NCBI RefSeq assembly: GCF_004339525.1
Contig: NZ_SMGE01000001.1
Span: 5,828,001-5,892,000, forward strand
Direction of reading: 5' to 3'
Length of the DNA: 64,000 nucleotides
DNA from: Flavobacterium sp. 90
Lineage (GTDB): Bacteria; Bacteroidota; Bacteroidia; Flavobacteriales; Flavobacteriaceae
Under the pieces are notes generated by a model, which saw only the letters and a list, made by a program, of their open reading frames with translations, searched no databases and was not told the DNA's origin. The number at the start of each line of letters is the position of its first letter. The stretch's first letter is position 1. This document shows, in pieces, positions 36,042-45,121 of the stretch. Made by a program: the position numbers and the translations under genes.

Positions 36042-39000
36042 ATGCCAGTCTTAACCAAAAAAACAAATACGAATCCTTCGCACTCCGCGTCACATCATGA
36101 CAAGGGGAAGGAATCTTTTTTTGGTGTACAGGCAAAATTGAATATAGGAAAATCTAACGATAAATATGAAGCTGAAGCCGATAGAGTTGCAGACCAAGTC
36201 GTTAGTAATAAACAAACAACAAAAGCAGACACTTTCTTTTCGCCATCACCGGTAGTACAAAAAAAACTGGCGGTTGATGTTCAAAAACGAGAAGAACAAA
36301 ACAAAAAGATTCAGCGAAAAACTATAGCCGAAACCATAACTCCTGTTGTACAGCTTAAAGAGGAATTAATCCAAAATAAACTCGATTCCCGAGTACCGGA
36401 AAAACGAGAAATTAATCCGGCCTTTTCTTCAAAAACATTAATTCAGCATAAACTTGAAGATAAAGTTCAGAAAAAAGAGGAAACAATTCAGAATAAGACA
36501 GTTGTCAAAAAACCAGAAACTACGGCAACAAACACACTTTCACTAAAACCTTTAATCCAAAATAAAGGCGAAGAGGAAAATGTACAACAGAAAAAAGAAG
36601 ACGATAAACAAGGTAAAGACGAGGATAAACAAATACAAAAAAGTCCTTCCGGCGATGCCAATCCAAGCGATAATTCTAATTTAGAATCTAACTTAAACAG
36701 CAGTAAAGGCGGAGGTTCTCCGCTATCCGGAAAAGTAAAAACTGAAATGGAATCCGGTATTGGAGCCGATTTCAGCAAGGTGCGTATACACAATGACTCT
36801 AATGCTGTTCAAATGAATAAGCAATTGGGAGCTCAGGCTTTTGCTACCGGAAACAATATTTATTTTAACGAAGGAAAATACAATCCAAATTCGAAAGACG
36901 GTAAACATTTACTCGCCCACGAATTAACACATACCGTACAACAAGGAGCAGCTATTCGAAGAAAACCGGATCCAATCTCCCCTGCTCCGGAAATGATTCA
37001 GGGTTCGTTATTGTCCTTTGCGATTCCTGATTTTATAAAAAACAATGTAAGACACGTTCCCGGTTACACACTACTTACCGTTGTAGCAGGTTATGATCCT
37101 TTGAATGATGTAAATGTCGAAAGAAATGCCATCAATCTTATCGAAGGATTTATGGGATTGATTCCGTTTGGGACAGCCATATTTGATAAATTACAAGAAT
37201 ATGGTATTATTGATCGTGTCTTTAATTGGGTCAATACTCGTTTGGGCGAATTGGGTCTTAGCATGGATTCGTTACTCAAACTCGTTCAGGACGCTTGGGA
37301 CGAATCTTCGGTTACAACTTTTATAGATGTTGCCAGAACTAAATTTAATGACTTAGTAAATCGTGTAACGACTTTTGCAACTTCGCTTGTCGATCAGGTA
37401 ATTACCTGGATAAAAGAAGCCTTGATTGGTGTTGCTGAACCTCTGTTGGCAGAAAACAAAGCGTGGTCATTAATCAAAAAAATAATCAAATACGATCCAT
37501 TACGTGATGTCGCAGTCAATGCAACAACGGTCGAAATATTAGAAGATTTCTTAATACTGATCGACAAGCAAACAGAGCTTGAGCAAATGCGTGAAAAAGG
37601 CACACTGCAAAAAACTGCCGATTGGCTTGACACTCAGGTTGGAACTTTCAATTCATTGTTAGGCGAACTACGAGGACTTATAACCGCAGCCTGGAATGCT
37701 ATTCAACCTGCAAATCTGGCAAACATTGGTGATAGTCTCTCTGCGCTAGCTTCTCAGGCTGGAACATTCCTACAAAAAGTTTGGGATTTTGCATCAGGTG
37801 TTGCGCTAAAAGTATTAGAACTTGTTAAAGATTCACTATTAGGATGGCTGTCTTCTCAAGCTGCAACTGTAAGAGGTTATTCGCTTGTGAAAGTAATTAT
37901 CGGAAAAGATCCTTTTACAAAAGAAGTTGTTCCCCGCACAATTCCAAATCTAATACGAGGTTTTATGAGCCTAATGGATGGCGGAGAAGAACAATATGCA
38001 CAAATGGTTGAATCTGGTGCAATAGCCAGAATTGCGGGCGAAGTTGAAGCCGCAGTAGCAGCGCTTAACATGACGCCAGAATCTATAGTACAGCTCTTTA
38101 CTGATATCTGGGATTCGATGACGATCAATGATCTTATTCATCCGATAGATGCATTCTTGAGAATCATTGACAAATTTGGAGAACCTATTGGCCGATTAAT
38201 TGCTTTTGTAGCAGAAATTGTCCGAATTGTAATTATTGCGATTCTCGAAATCATGAATTTCCCTTTTGACCTTATCGGAAATATCATTACGAGAGCATTA
38301 GAAGCTATTGAAGACATCAAGAAAGATCCAATTGGTTTCTTGAAAAACATACTGAGAGCGCTTAAACAAGGATTTATACAGTTCTTTGACAATATTGTAA
38401 CCCATTTAATAAATGGTGTAACCGGCTGGCTGATGAGCGAGTTGAAAGATGCCAATATTCCAGTACTTACTGATTTCTCTTTACGCGGCGTTATTGCCTG
38501 GGTATTAGAAGTACTGAATATTTCGATGGAAAAAATCTGGGAAAAACTTGCTGCACATCCTCGTATTGGACCTGCAAGAGTTGCCAGACTCCGCAGCATG
38601 ATTAATACGCTTGAAGGTATCTGGACATTTATTAAAGATGTTCAGGAACGCGGTATGGCAGCCATTTGGGATAAAATACAAGAGCAACTTAGTAATTTAT
38701 GGAATACCGTTCTCGATGCTGTTAAAAACTTTGTCATGGAACGCATTGTTAACAGAATAACAGCCAAACTTTTAAGCATGTTAGACCCAACCGGAATCAT
38801 GGCAGTGATAAACGGCGCTATGGCTTTCTTTAATGCGATACAAAGTTTTATAAAATACTTACGTGAAATGCTCGAAGTTGTCAATTCGTTTGTCAACGGA
38901 GTTGCAGATCTTGCCCGAGGCAATGTTGCCACAGCAGCCAATTATCTCGAAAGAACCATGGGACAAGCCATGCCTGTCGTAATAGGATTCCTGGCAAATC

Positions 39001-40304
39001 AGGTTGGTTTAACCGGAATTGGCGCAAGAATTGGCGAAATGATTATTTCTGTACAACAAATGGTTGATGAGGCATTGACTTGGCTGGTAAATAAAGCAGT
39101 AGATACAGGAATGAATATGCTGGACAGACTTATGGCAATGGGTGCAAGTGTCAGGGATGCTATTTTGGGATGGCTCGGATTGAGAAAAGAATTTGTTGCT
39201 GATAATGGAGAAAATCATACTTTATATTTTACTGGAGATGAAAATGCTCCTGTTTTAACTATAGCCAGTAATCCAATCGCATTTACAACATTTATAACTT
39301 CAGTTGATGTTGGTAATGATCCTGTGAAAACAAATTCTAAAGCTCAAGCCTTAATTGTTGCTGGGCAAATTGATGCTAAAAAAAGAGAATCTGTTGCTGC
39401 ACCAACTCCTGCAGAAGAAAATGCAAATAGCGAAAGAAAAAAACGAGAACTTGAGGCCTTATTAATCCAACTAAGTAACCATGCAAAATCTCTTTTTGGT
39501 GTATCAGATGCTGAATTACCCGAATCCGTAATTGATCAACAACAAGAAAGCAAAGGCGGTGATATCGTTGCTAAAAAAATGACCGCATCCATACTTACAA
39601 AAAAAGGTCCTGCAGGCTCAGAACCGACACAAAGAAGTCATGCTTTTTATGACAAACTTGCCAAACGCAAAAATGGAGGAAGTAGTTATTACATTAGAGG
39701 TCATTTATTAAATCATAACACACATGGCCCAGGAACATGGGAAAACATGACTCCATTGTCAAGAGAAGGAAACAGTGCACATGAAGGATCTGTAGAGTCC
39801 CTTGTTAAAGCAGCTGTTCAATCAGGAGCAATAGTTTTTTACTCTGTCGAACCAAAAAACTATATTGGAAATTTAAGTACGCCAAATGATGCAGATCCTA
39901 CAATTAAAGAAATCAGAGAAGCAGAACAGTTTGTACCGAGAACTTTAGATTGTAAAGCTGTATTACTTGAAAAAAATGGAAATAATTATACTGAAAAAGC
40001 TGGAGGTAATATTGCTACAATTCCTGTAAATAATCCAGTTGACACAAATATTAATTCATACGAAATAAGCACTACAAGCAGAGCAAGAGTCAGTATAATA
40101 AATAGTTCAATAGATGATTTAGTAAACAATACTATTGGAATTAGAAGCGGAACTATGACTGCTATCCAAAACAAAGCAAAAACCATTGCAAATCTTAGAT
40201 TGTATAGTCAAATAAAAGACGAATTCCCTAACATACCTGAAAATGCAGTTATTAGAGCTGCTATTAACTCACTTCAAGAATTATCAAATGTTGTTATTAA
40301 TTAA
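36042..40304 (+). CDS. Giant DUF4157 eCIS cargo protein with candidate C-terminal nuclease
   Basis: This 1420-residue protein has an N-terminal cargo-type leader (ESFFGVQAKL, DKYEAEADRVADQVV) and a basic Gln/Lys-rich linker. The DUF4157 domain (about 220-305) has HELTH at 293-297. Next come three copies of a ~135-residue module starting near residues 341, 474 and 612 with YDPLNDV-like cores. A long amphipathic helical region follows, then a C-terminal toxin-like domain (about 1150-1420). That domain carries Arg-Gly-His at 1219-1221 and NMTPLSREGNSAHE, resembling the RGH motif of DNA/RNA non-specific (beta-beta-alpha metal) nucleases. It is followed after 12 bp by a SUKH-like gene. I infer an injected nuclease. 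Confidence 0.8.
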   Translation: MPVLTKKTNTNPSHSASHHDKGKESFFGVQAKLNIGKSNDKYEAEADRVADQVVSNKQTTKADTFFSPSPVVQKKLAVDVQKREEQNKKIQRKTIAETITPVVQLKEELIQNKLDSRVPEKREINPAFSSKTLIQHKLEDKVQKKEETIQNKTVVKKPETTATNTLSLKPLIQNKGEEENVQQKKEDDKQGKDEDKQIQKSPSGDANPSDNSNLESNLNSSKGGGSPLSGKVKTEMESGIGADFSKVRIHNDSNAVQMNKQLGAQAFATGNNIYFNEGKYNPNSKDGKHLLAHELTHTVQQGAAIRRKPDPISPAPEMIQGSLLSFAIPDFIKNNVRHVPGYTLLTVVAGYDPLNDVNVERNAINLIEGFMGLIPFGTAIFDKLQEYGIIDRVFNWVNTRLGELGLSMDSLLKLVQDAWDESSVTTFIDVARTKFNDLVNRVTTFATSLVDQVITWIKEALIGVAEPLLAENKAWSLIKKIIKYDPLRDVAVNATTVEILEDFLILIDKQTELEQMREKGTLQKTADWLDTQVGTFNSLLGELRGLITAAWNAIQPANLANIGDSLSALASQAGTFLQKVWDFASGVALKVLELVKDSLLGWLSSQAATVRGYSLVKVIIGKDPFTKEVVPRTIPNLIRGFMSLMDGGEEQYAQMVESGAIARIAGEVEAAVAALNMTPESIVQLFTDIWDSMTINDLIHPIDAFLRIIDKFGEPIGRLIAFVAEIVRIVIIAILEIMNFPFDLIGNIITRALEAIEDIKKDPIGFLKNILRALKQGFIQFFDNIVTHLINGVTGWLMSELKDANIPVLTDFSLRGVIAWVLEVLNISMEKIWEKLAAHPRIGPARVARLRSMINTLEGIWTFIKDVQERGMAAIWDKIQEQLSNLWNTVLDAVKNFVMERIVNRITAKLLSMLDPTGIMAVINGAMAFFNAIQSFIKYLREMLEVVNSFVNGVADLARGNVATAANYLERTMGQAMPVVIGFLANQVGLTGIGARIGEMIISVQQMVDEALTWLVNKAVDTGMNMLDRLMAMGASVRDAILGWLGLRKEFVADNGENHTLYFTGDENAPVLTIASNPIAFTTFITSVDVGNDPVKTNSKAQALIVAGQIDAKKRESVAAPTPAEENANSERKKRELEALLIQLSNHAKSLFGVSDAELPESVIDQQQESKGGDIVAKKMTASILTKKGPAGSEPTQRSHAFYDKLAKRKNGGSSYYIRGHLLNHNTHGPGTWENMTPLSREGNSAHEGSVESLVKAAVQSGAIVFYSVEPKNYIGNLSTPNDADPTIKEIREAEQFVPRTLDCKAVLLEKNGNNYTEKAGGNIATIPVNNPVDTNINSYEISTTSRARVSIINSSIDDLVNNTIGIRSGTMTAIQNKAKTIANLRLYSQIKDEFPNIPENAVIRAAINSLQELSNVVIN

Positions 40305-40316
40305 AAAAACAGACCC

Positions 40317-40934
40317 ATGGAAAATATTTTTGACAAAATAGATTTAACCTTTTTAGAAATTAGCCAAAACGAAAAAATAAATAAACAAAAACAGGATTTT
40401 AATTCTTCTACAAATAATGACCTCCTTTTAGAAGGACAAAAAGCGGGCTTAGATCATAACACATTATCTTTTTTTAAAGAATCAAATGGGTATGAGATGA
40501 GTTGGGAAAAAGATTCTCAAAGCAACATTTCGGGAAAAATTAATATTTTAAAATTAGAATACATTTTAAAAGGTATAAAAAGTAATTACTCCAGCTTATC
40601 AGATAAGGATCCTCTTTATAATTTCCATCCTATTGATCAATTTACAGATGAAGCTCATTGCGGTATTTTTATAAACAGCATCGCTAATAATAGAATGTTC
40701 TTTCACAGAGATGGAGAATCTGAAACTATTGATTTAATGATTGATTTTAATGCTTACATGGAGTTAGCATTAGAAGCAAGAGGATTTTTTTATTGGCAAA
40801 AGTATATCATTGAAAAATTATATGATATCTCAAGTCCAGAAAGTGAAAGTTTTAAAAAACAGATGCCTGAAATATTTAGTGATTTTAAACTTGAAAGTTT
40901 TGATAATAAATATGAAAACTTGAAACTTAAATAA
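40317..40934 (+). CDS. SUKH (SMI1/KNR4)-like putative immunity protein
   Basis: This 205-residue acidic protein has the SUKH-like core LSFFKESNGYEMSWEKD followed by SGKINILKLEYIL, and a later aromatic FFYWQKYI helix. SUKH proteins are the most common immunity partners of nuclease toxins. It starts 12 bp after the toxin-bearing gene, so toxin and immunity would be made together. It would protect the producer's cytoplasm from the cargo nuclease. Its start codon context (encoding MENIF) resembles that of the ATPase gene. Confidence 0.6.
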   Translation: MENIFDKIDLTFLEISQNEKINKQKQDFNSSTNNDLLLEGQKAGLDHNTLSFFKESNGYEMSWEKDSQSNISGKINILKLEYILKGIKSNYSSLSDKDPLYNFHPIDQFTDEAHCGIFINSIANNRMFFHRDGESETIDLMIDFNAYMELALEARGFFYWQKYIIEKLYDISSPESESFKKQMPEIFSDFKLESFDNKYENLKLK

Positions 40935-40953
40935 AATATAAACACTCTTCTAA

Positions 40954-41007
40954 AAAGGTCTTCAGGCAATAAAAAAAGAATATGCTAAAGAAGAAAAAAT
41001 GATATAA
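40954..41007 (+). pseudogene. Relict 3' end of an AAA+ ATPase gene
   Basis: The bases encode GLQAIKKEYAKEEKMI then a stop (TAA at 41005-41007). The intact ATPase at 41950 ends LLQGIKKEYAKEGKMM then stop, so about 13 of 16 residues match in the same frame. An in-frame stop at 40951 precedes it and no start is available. It is non-coding debris from a former or duplicated ATPase copy. The rest of this 193-bp gap has a TATTTTGG/CCAAAATA dyad near 41049-41067. Confidence 0.75.
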
Positions 41008-41126
41008 CCTCTATTAGTGAAACATAAGGAAAACTATTTATTACGGCTATTTTGGCCACCAAAATAAAATAAAAACTGGAGAGGTTGTAGAGACAATAAT
41101 TTGAAAACATTTAAAACAATAAAGTC

Positions 41127-41948
41127 ATGCAAAAAACATTCTACCAAAAAGAGTTGGCTATTAAAGCAACACAACAAAGAAACGGAGCAAACAACAACAA
41201 GAAAGACGTCGAAAAAATTCAGTCTTGGCTTAATTTATTTGCTATGCAGAATCCTGGCTCAGGAACGGCAACGGGTATTGATGGCGATTTTGGTCCTGCG
41301 ACAGAAAAGGCTGTATTGAATTATCAAAAATTCAACAGTTTGCCTCAAAACGGAAATGTAGATCAAAACTTGTTCGAAAAACTTGCGTTGCCGCTCAAAA
41401 AAGCTTTTGAAAGTCCAATATCAGGAAGTAATCTGAGAGAATTAATTCTCAATACGGCTCAAAATCATCTCAAAAATCATCCTTTTGAACTTACAATCAA
41501 CAATCAAAGTAATACCGGACCTTGGGTTCGCAGTTATATGGACGGTCATGAAGGAACAGACTGGTTTTGGTGTATGGGCTTTGTTGAGGCCATTATCGAT
41601 CAGGCAGCATCTGCTCAGGGAAAAAACTTTAAAAACCTGATGCCGTTAACTTACAGTTGTGATATTGTTGGTGCAACTGGTCTTCAGAAAAAAATACTGA
41701 CTCGTTATCAAACGGCAAGAACGAATTCGGCTTTGATAAAACCTGCAGATATATTTCTGCTTCAAAAAACGCCAAACGATTGGATTCATACCGGAATTGT
41801 AACTGCAGTTCACGGCGATATCATTGAAACTATAGAAGGAAATACAAATTCTGATGGTTCTCATAATGGAAACGCTGTCATGAACAGAATCAGAAACTTT
41901 AAACAATCCAAAATTGACTTTTTTTCAATTGAATCATTAGTAGCATAA
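41127..41948 (+). CDS. Peptidoglycan-binding CHAP/NlpC-like hydrolase of the eCIS
   Basis: This 273-residue protein has an N-terminal peptidoglycan-binding-1 domain (about 25-88; VEKIQSWLNLF, GIDGDFGPATEKAVLNYQ). The C-terminal papain-like amidase fold has Cys149 in WFWCMGFV, His221 in DWIHTGIV and a following Glu/Asn (IEGNTN). No signal peptide is visible, so it must leave by the particle or by lysis. It likely cuts peptidoglycan to release particles, or at the target. It abuts the ATPase gene (1 bp). Confidence 0.8.
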   Translation: MQKTFYQKELAIKATQQRNGANNNKKDVEKIQSWLNLFAMQNPGSGTATGIDGDFGPATEKAVLNYQKFNSLPQNGNVDQNLFEKLALPLKKAFESPISGSNLRELILNTAQNHLKNHPFELTINNQSNTGPWVRSYMDGHEGTDWFWCMGFVEAIIDQAASAQGKNFKNLMPLTYSCDIVGATGLQKKILTRYQTARTNSALIKPADIFLLQKTPNDWIHTGIVTAVHGDIIETIEGNTNSDGSHNGNAVMNRIRNFKQSKIDFFSIESLVA

Positions 41949-41949
41949 A

Positions 41950-43254
41950 ATGGAAAACATATTCACATACCTAAAAAATCAATTCGCGTTTCAGCTTGAT
42001 GCTCTTTTTCAGGTTGAGAATCAAATGGAAAAACCTGTTTTAAATCAGCTTGGTTCAAATGGTTTTATTGATGAATTTATCATCGAAAATAACCTGTCCG
42101 AAATTGATATTCTTATCTTAGGATTATCTATGGTTCCGCATCTGAAGCCTGATTTTTTGAGTTCGATTATTGCGGAATATTTGCCAAATGGCGGTGAACT
42201 TCCTGAGTTTGGCGGACTGAAAACAAAGAATCATCGCGGAATTTTACCAACGGGCGAAACCGCTCAGTTTTTAATTGCCGGAAATGATCTGGAAAACCGA
42301 ATTTCATTCTATAATTACTTGCACAATCAATCTTATCTTTATCAAAAAGGTATTATCAAAATAGAATCTGTTGCCAATGGCGAACCTAAACTGAGTGGTT
42401 TATTAATTTTAGAAGATGAATACATCGAAAAATTCATAACCGGAAAAATTCTGAAACCTCAACTAAGCAGTATTTTCCCTGCGCAATTAATAGAAACGCA
42501 ATTAGATTGGGACGATTTGGTTTTGAATACTTCTACTTTAAATCAGATAAAAGAAATAGAAACCTGGCTCAAATTCAACGAAATTCTGTTGCATGAATGG
42601 GATATGAAAGCCAAAATAAAACCCGGTTTCAGAGTCATGTTTTACGGAACACCGGGAACCGGAAAAACACTTACAGCTTCGCTTTTAGGAAAATACACGC
42701 AAAGAGATGTTTATCGAATTGATTTATCGATGGTGATTTCGAAATACATCGGCGAGACCGAAAAAAATCTTTCTTCTCTTTTTGACAAAGCTGCGGATAA
42801 AGACTGGATTCTGTTTTTTGATGAAGCCGATGCTGTTTTCGGAAAAAGAACCAATGTCAGAGATGCACACGATAAATATGCCAATCAGGAAGTTTCGTAT
42901 TTGCTGCAGCGTATCGAAAATCATCCGGGATTGGTTATTCTGGCTTCTAATTTTAAAACCAATATCGATACGGCTTTCACGCGAAGATTTCAATCTATCA
43001 TTGAGTTTGAAGTGCCTTCTTACAGCGAACGTTTAAAACTTTGGCAAAATAATTTACCTAAAGGAATTAAAATTGCCGAAGATGTAAATCTTAATGAAAT
43101 TTCGAAAAAATACGACATTACAGGCGCTAATATTGTCAACATCATTCAATATGCTTGTCTGCGAACTTTAGAAGATCAAAACAAAAGCATCAATCTTAAT
43201 CATTTACTTCAGGGAATTAAAAAAGAATATGCAAAAGAGGGCAAAATGATGTAA
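41950..43254 (+). CDS. eCIS AAA+ ATPase (Afp15/Pvc15-like)
   Basis: This 434-residue protein has an AAA+ core with Walker A GTPGTGKT at 233-240, Walker B ILFFDEAD (Asp291-Glu292), and sensor and arginine-finger region LVILASNFKTNIDTAFTRRFQS. The first ~200 residues form the usual variable N-domain. In PVC the homologue is needed to load cargo and for assembly. It closes the eCIS locus; 17 bp later a convergent gene ends, with no terminator between them. Confidence 0.95.
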   Translation: MENIFTYLKNQFAFQLDALFQVENQMEKPVLNQLGSNGFIDEFIIENNLSEIDILILGLSMVPHLKPDFLSSIIAEYLPNGGELPEFGGLKTKNHRGILPTGETAQFLIAGNDLENRISFYNYLHNQSYLYQKGIIKIESVANGEPKLSGLLILEDEYIEKFITGKILKPQLSSIFPAQLIETQLDWDDLVLNTSTLNQIKEIETWLKFNEILLHEWDMKAKIKPGFRVMFYGTPGTGKTLTASLLGKYTQRDVYRIDLSMVISKYIGETEKNLSSLFDKAADKDWILFFDEADAVFGKRTNVRDAHDKYANQEVSYLLQRIENHPGLVILASNFKTNIDTAFTRRFQSIIEFEVPSYSERLKLWQNNLPKGIKIAEDVNLNEISKKYDITGANIVNIIQYACLRTLEDQNKSINLNHLLQGIKKEYAKEGKMM

Positions 43255-43271
43255 TTGAAAAGTAGTAAATT

Positions 43272-43916
43272 CTAACTGTATTTTTTAATTCTTAATTTCC
43301 CAATTCCAATTAAAATAAGTGACATAACAACAAAAGAAACTAATACAAACATACCGTTTTGCATTGCTTTTGTAAAACCAATTTTGGTTACGTTTATAAA
43401 AGGATAAGGATAAAAATCTGTGTATAATCCGTGAAATAGGGTGTAAATCATATAAAGCACAGGATAAATTAACCAGATTAGTATAGATTTCCAGTGTATA
43501 TTTTCCTTTTGTGTAAAGAAATACCAATACAACAGAAACAATAAGGGAACAACGGTATGAAAAATTTCGGTGTTAAGCTTATGAATTCCTGTCAGATCTT
43601 GCAAAGGCCTTAAAATAATATTATACACTAAACCTACAATTAAAATATAAACTGTTATAGCTGTCAGCGTACTATTTCTGTGGAAAAAAGCATAAGCCTG
43701 AGACGTTTTCATGAATAAAATAACGCCGCAACACAAAGCAACAATAGAATTTGTGAGAATAGTAAAGAAACTGAAAAATCTCAGAATTGACTCCAGAATT
43801 GCAAATTCATTGCTTTTTAGTAAAAGATAAAACTGCGTGGGCAAAGCAAAACTTTCCAATATGAGAATTAAAATCAAGATTGGTCTGGCTAAACTTTTAC
43901 CTTTTTTGTTTATCAT
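43272..43916 (-). CDS. Pr6Pr-family membrane protein
   Basis: This 214-residue protein has six predicted membrane helices. It shows the family pattern of a long first helix, FFSFFTILTNSIVALCC in the second region and HTVVPLLFLLYWYFF in the fourth, then a GLYTDFYPYPFINV loop. Function is unknown; the family is common in Bacteroidota. It is convergent to the eCIS ATPase and not part of that locus. It is preceded by a long AT-rich gap. Confidence 0.8.
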   Translation of the reverse strand: MINKKGKSLARPILILILILESFALPTQFYLLLKSNEFAILESILRFFSFFTILTNSIVALCCGVILFMKTSQAYAFFHRNSTLTAITVYILIVGLVYNIILRPLQDLTGIHKLNTEIFHTVVPLLFLLYWYFFTQKENIHWKSILIWLIYPVLYMIYTLFHGLYTDFYPYPFINVTKIGFTKAMQNGMFVLVSFVVMSLILIGIGKLRIKKYS

Positions 43917-44105
43917 TTTTTCTATTGTTATCCATTATAATTTCAGCAAGCTTGCTCATGCATAATATAAAATAGCAACTACATACTTTCTTAAGAAAAT
44001 AGATTACCTAATATTAGTTTATACCTGATAAACAAATATATAATTATTATTTATATCGTCAATAACGGTATGGTTCTGTTACGTTTTAGATAGAATTACA
44101 ATTTT

Positions 44106-44137
44106 AAAAGTCCATTTCTCCCAAAATGGGCTTTTTT
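44106..44137 (+). terminator. Terminator-like hairpin in a divergent gap
   Basis: AAAAGTCCATTT / AAAATGGGCTTTTTT form a stem with a CTCCC loop and a T-run. No gene upstream on this strand needs it, so it may be a relict or an attenuator. Confidence 0.5.
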
Positions 44138-44182
44138 TATTTGATCCCACCGATAACCGTAAAAAGTTAATTCGTATTTTTA

Positions 44183-45121
44183 ATGTTCAACAAAATCAAT
44201 ATGAAACAGTTTAAAATATTTATTTTAGTAGTTATATCTATTTCTGTGTTTTCATGCTCAACAGTTTTGAATAGTCCAAAAATTGATTATCTCACCAGCA
44301 ACTACTGCCAGCCTACAATTGAATATGATTATTCTAAACTCGAAGTTTTTCCGGATAAAGTACCCAATCACGACAGTATCTTAAAAGCTAATTTATCTGA
44401 ACATGATATCCTGATAAGCAATGCTATTGGTATTGAAAGCTATCTCACAGAATATCTTCAAATAAAAAAAGACACTTTGAAAAGACTGGTCTTAAAACAA
44501 AAAATTACAGATCGATTAATTCTTACCAGTATAGAGATAAATGCATTGGCATCAGAATTAGATTGTAATGGCGAACGTATCGATAAACTAGCCAATTTTG
44601 TTAACGATCTCAATAATAAAAAAACCAGAAATCTTACTGTTGCTTCTGTAACTATTGGCGCACTAACTACTGTTGCAACTGTTTTAATAAAAAACAATAA
44701 TTCGAGTAATATCGTTGGCGTAAGCGGTGGATTATTAAGTGCCGGATTAGGAGCGCTGACTATTGCTCCTAAAGGGAAAAAAATCAACTTAAAACTACAA
44801 AGAAATCTGCTCAGAAATATTTGGTTCAATGATAATTCTGATGGTGCATATCCCAATTCTATTTGGAAAATTTTAAACGAAAAACAATTTAGTAATTCAG
44901 GAAAAAACGATCTTCAGGAAAGCATTAAAAACAGATGGCTGCAATACAATTTTGATGGAAAAATAGATGCCGAAACCGAAAAGCTCTTTTTCTATGATGG
45001 CGGAATTTACACCGCAGATGATTTATATTCCAGAGCCAATATGCTAAATGAACTGCAAGCTACTATTCGTTCTCTCGAACAAGATTTAAAAAGTTTATCA
45101 GTAAGACTAAATAGTATTTAA
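44183..45121 (+). CDS. Hypothetical lipoprotein
   Basis: This 312-residue protein has an N-terminal lipoprotein signal with a hydrophobic segment ending SVFSCS. The ATG at 44201 gives a more typical signal than the one at 44183. The mature part is helical, with a Gly/Ala-rich stretch (LTTVATVLI, GVSGGLLSAGLGALTIA, about 155-195) that may be a transmembrane hairpin, and a C-terminal coiled coil. I do not recognise the family. Its stop abuts that of a convergent lipoprotein gene. Confidence 0.7.
   Translation: MFNKINMKQFKIFILVVISISVFSCSTVLNSPKIDYLTSNYCQPTIEYDYSKLEVFPDKVPNHDSILKANLSEHDILISNAIGIESYLTEYLQIKKDTLKRLVLKQKITDRLILTSIEINALASELDCNGERIDKLANFVNDLNNKKTRNLTVASVTIGALTTVATVLIKNNNSSNIVGVSGGLLSAGLGALTIAPKGKKINLKLQRNLLRNIWFNDNSDGAYPNSIWKILNEKQFSNSGKNDLQESIKNRWLQYNFDGKIDAETEKLFFYDGGIYTADDLYSRANMLNELQATIRSLEQDLKSLSVRLNSI

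Noticed and set aside
41101..41319. Small plus-strand frame before the hydrolase
   Set aside because: It is an out-of-frame shadow of the hydrolase gene with an implausible composition.
13052..43254. Type VI secretion system or prophage
   Set aside because: VgrG-, PAAR- and Hcp-like genes are present, but there are no TssJLM membrane genes, capsid, portal or terminase; DUF4255, DUF5908, tape-measure and Afp15-type ATPase mark an eCIS.
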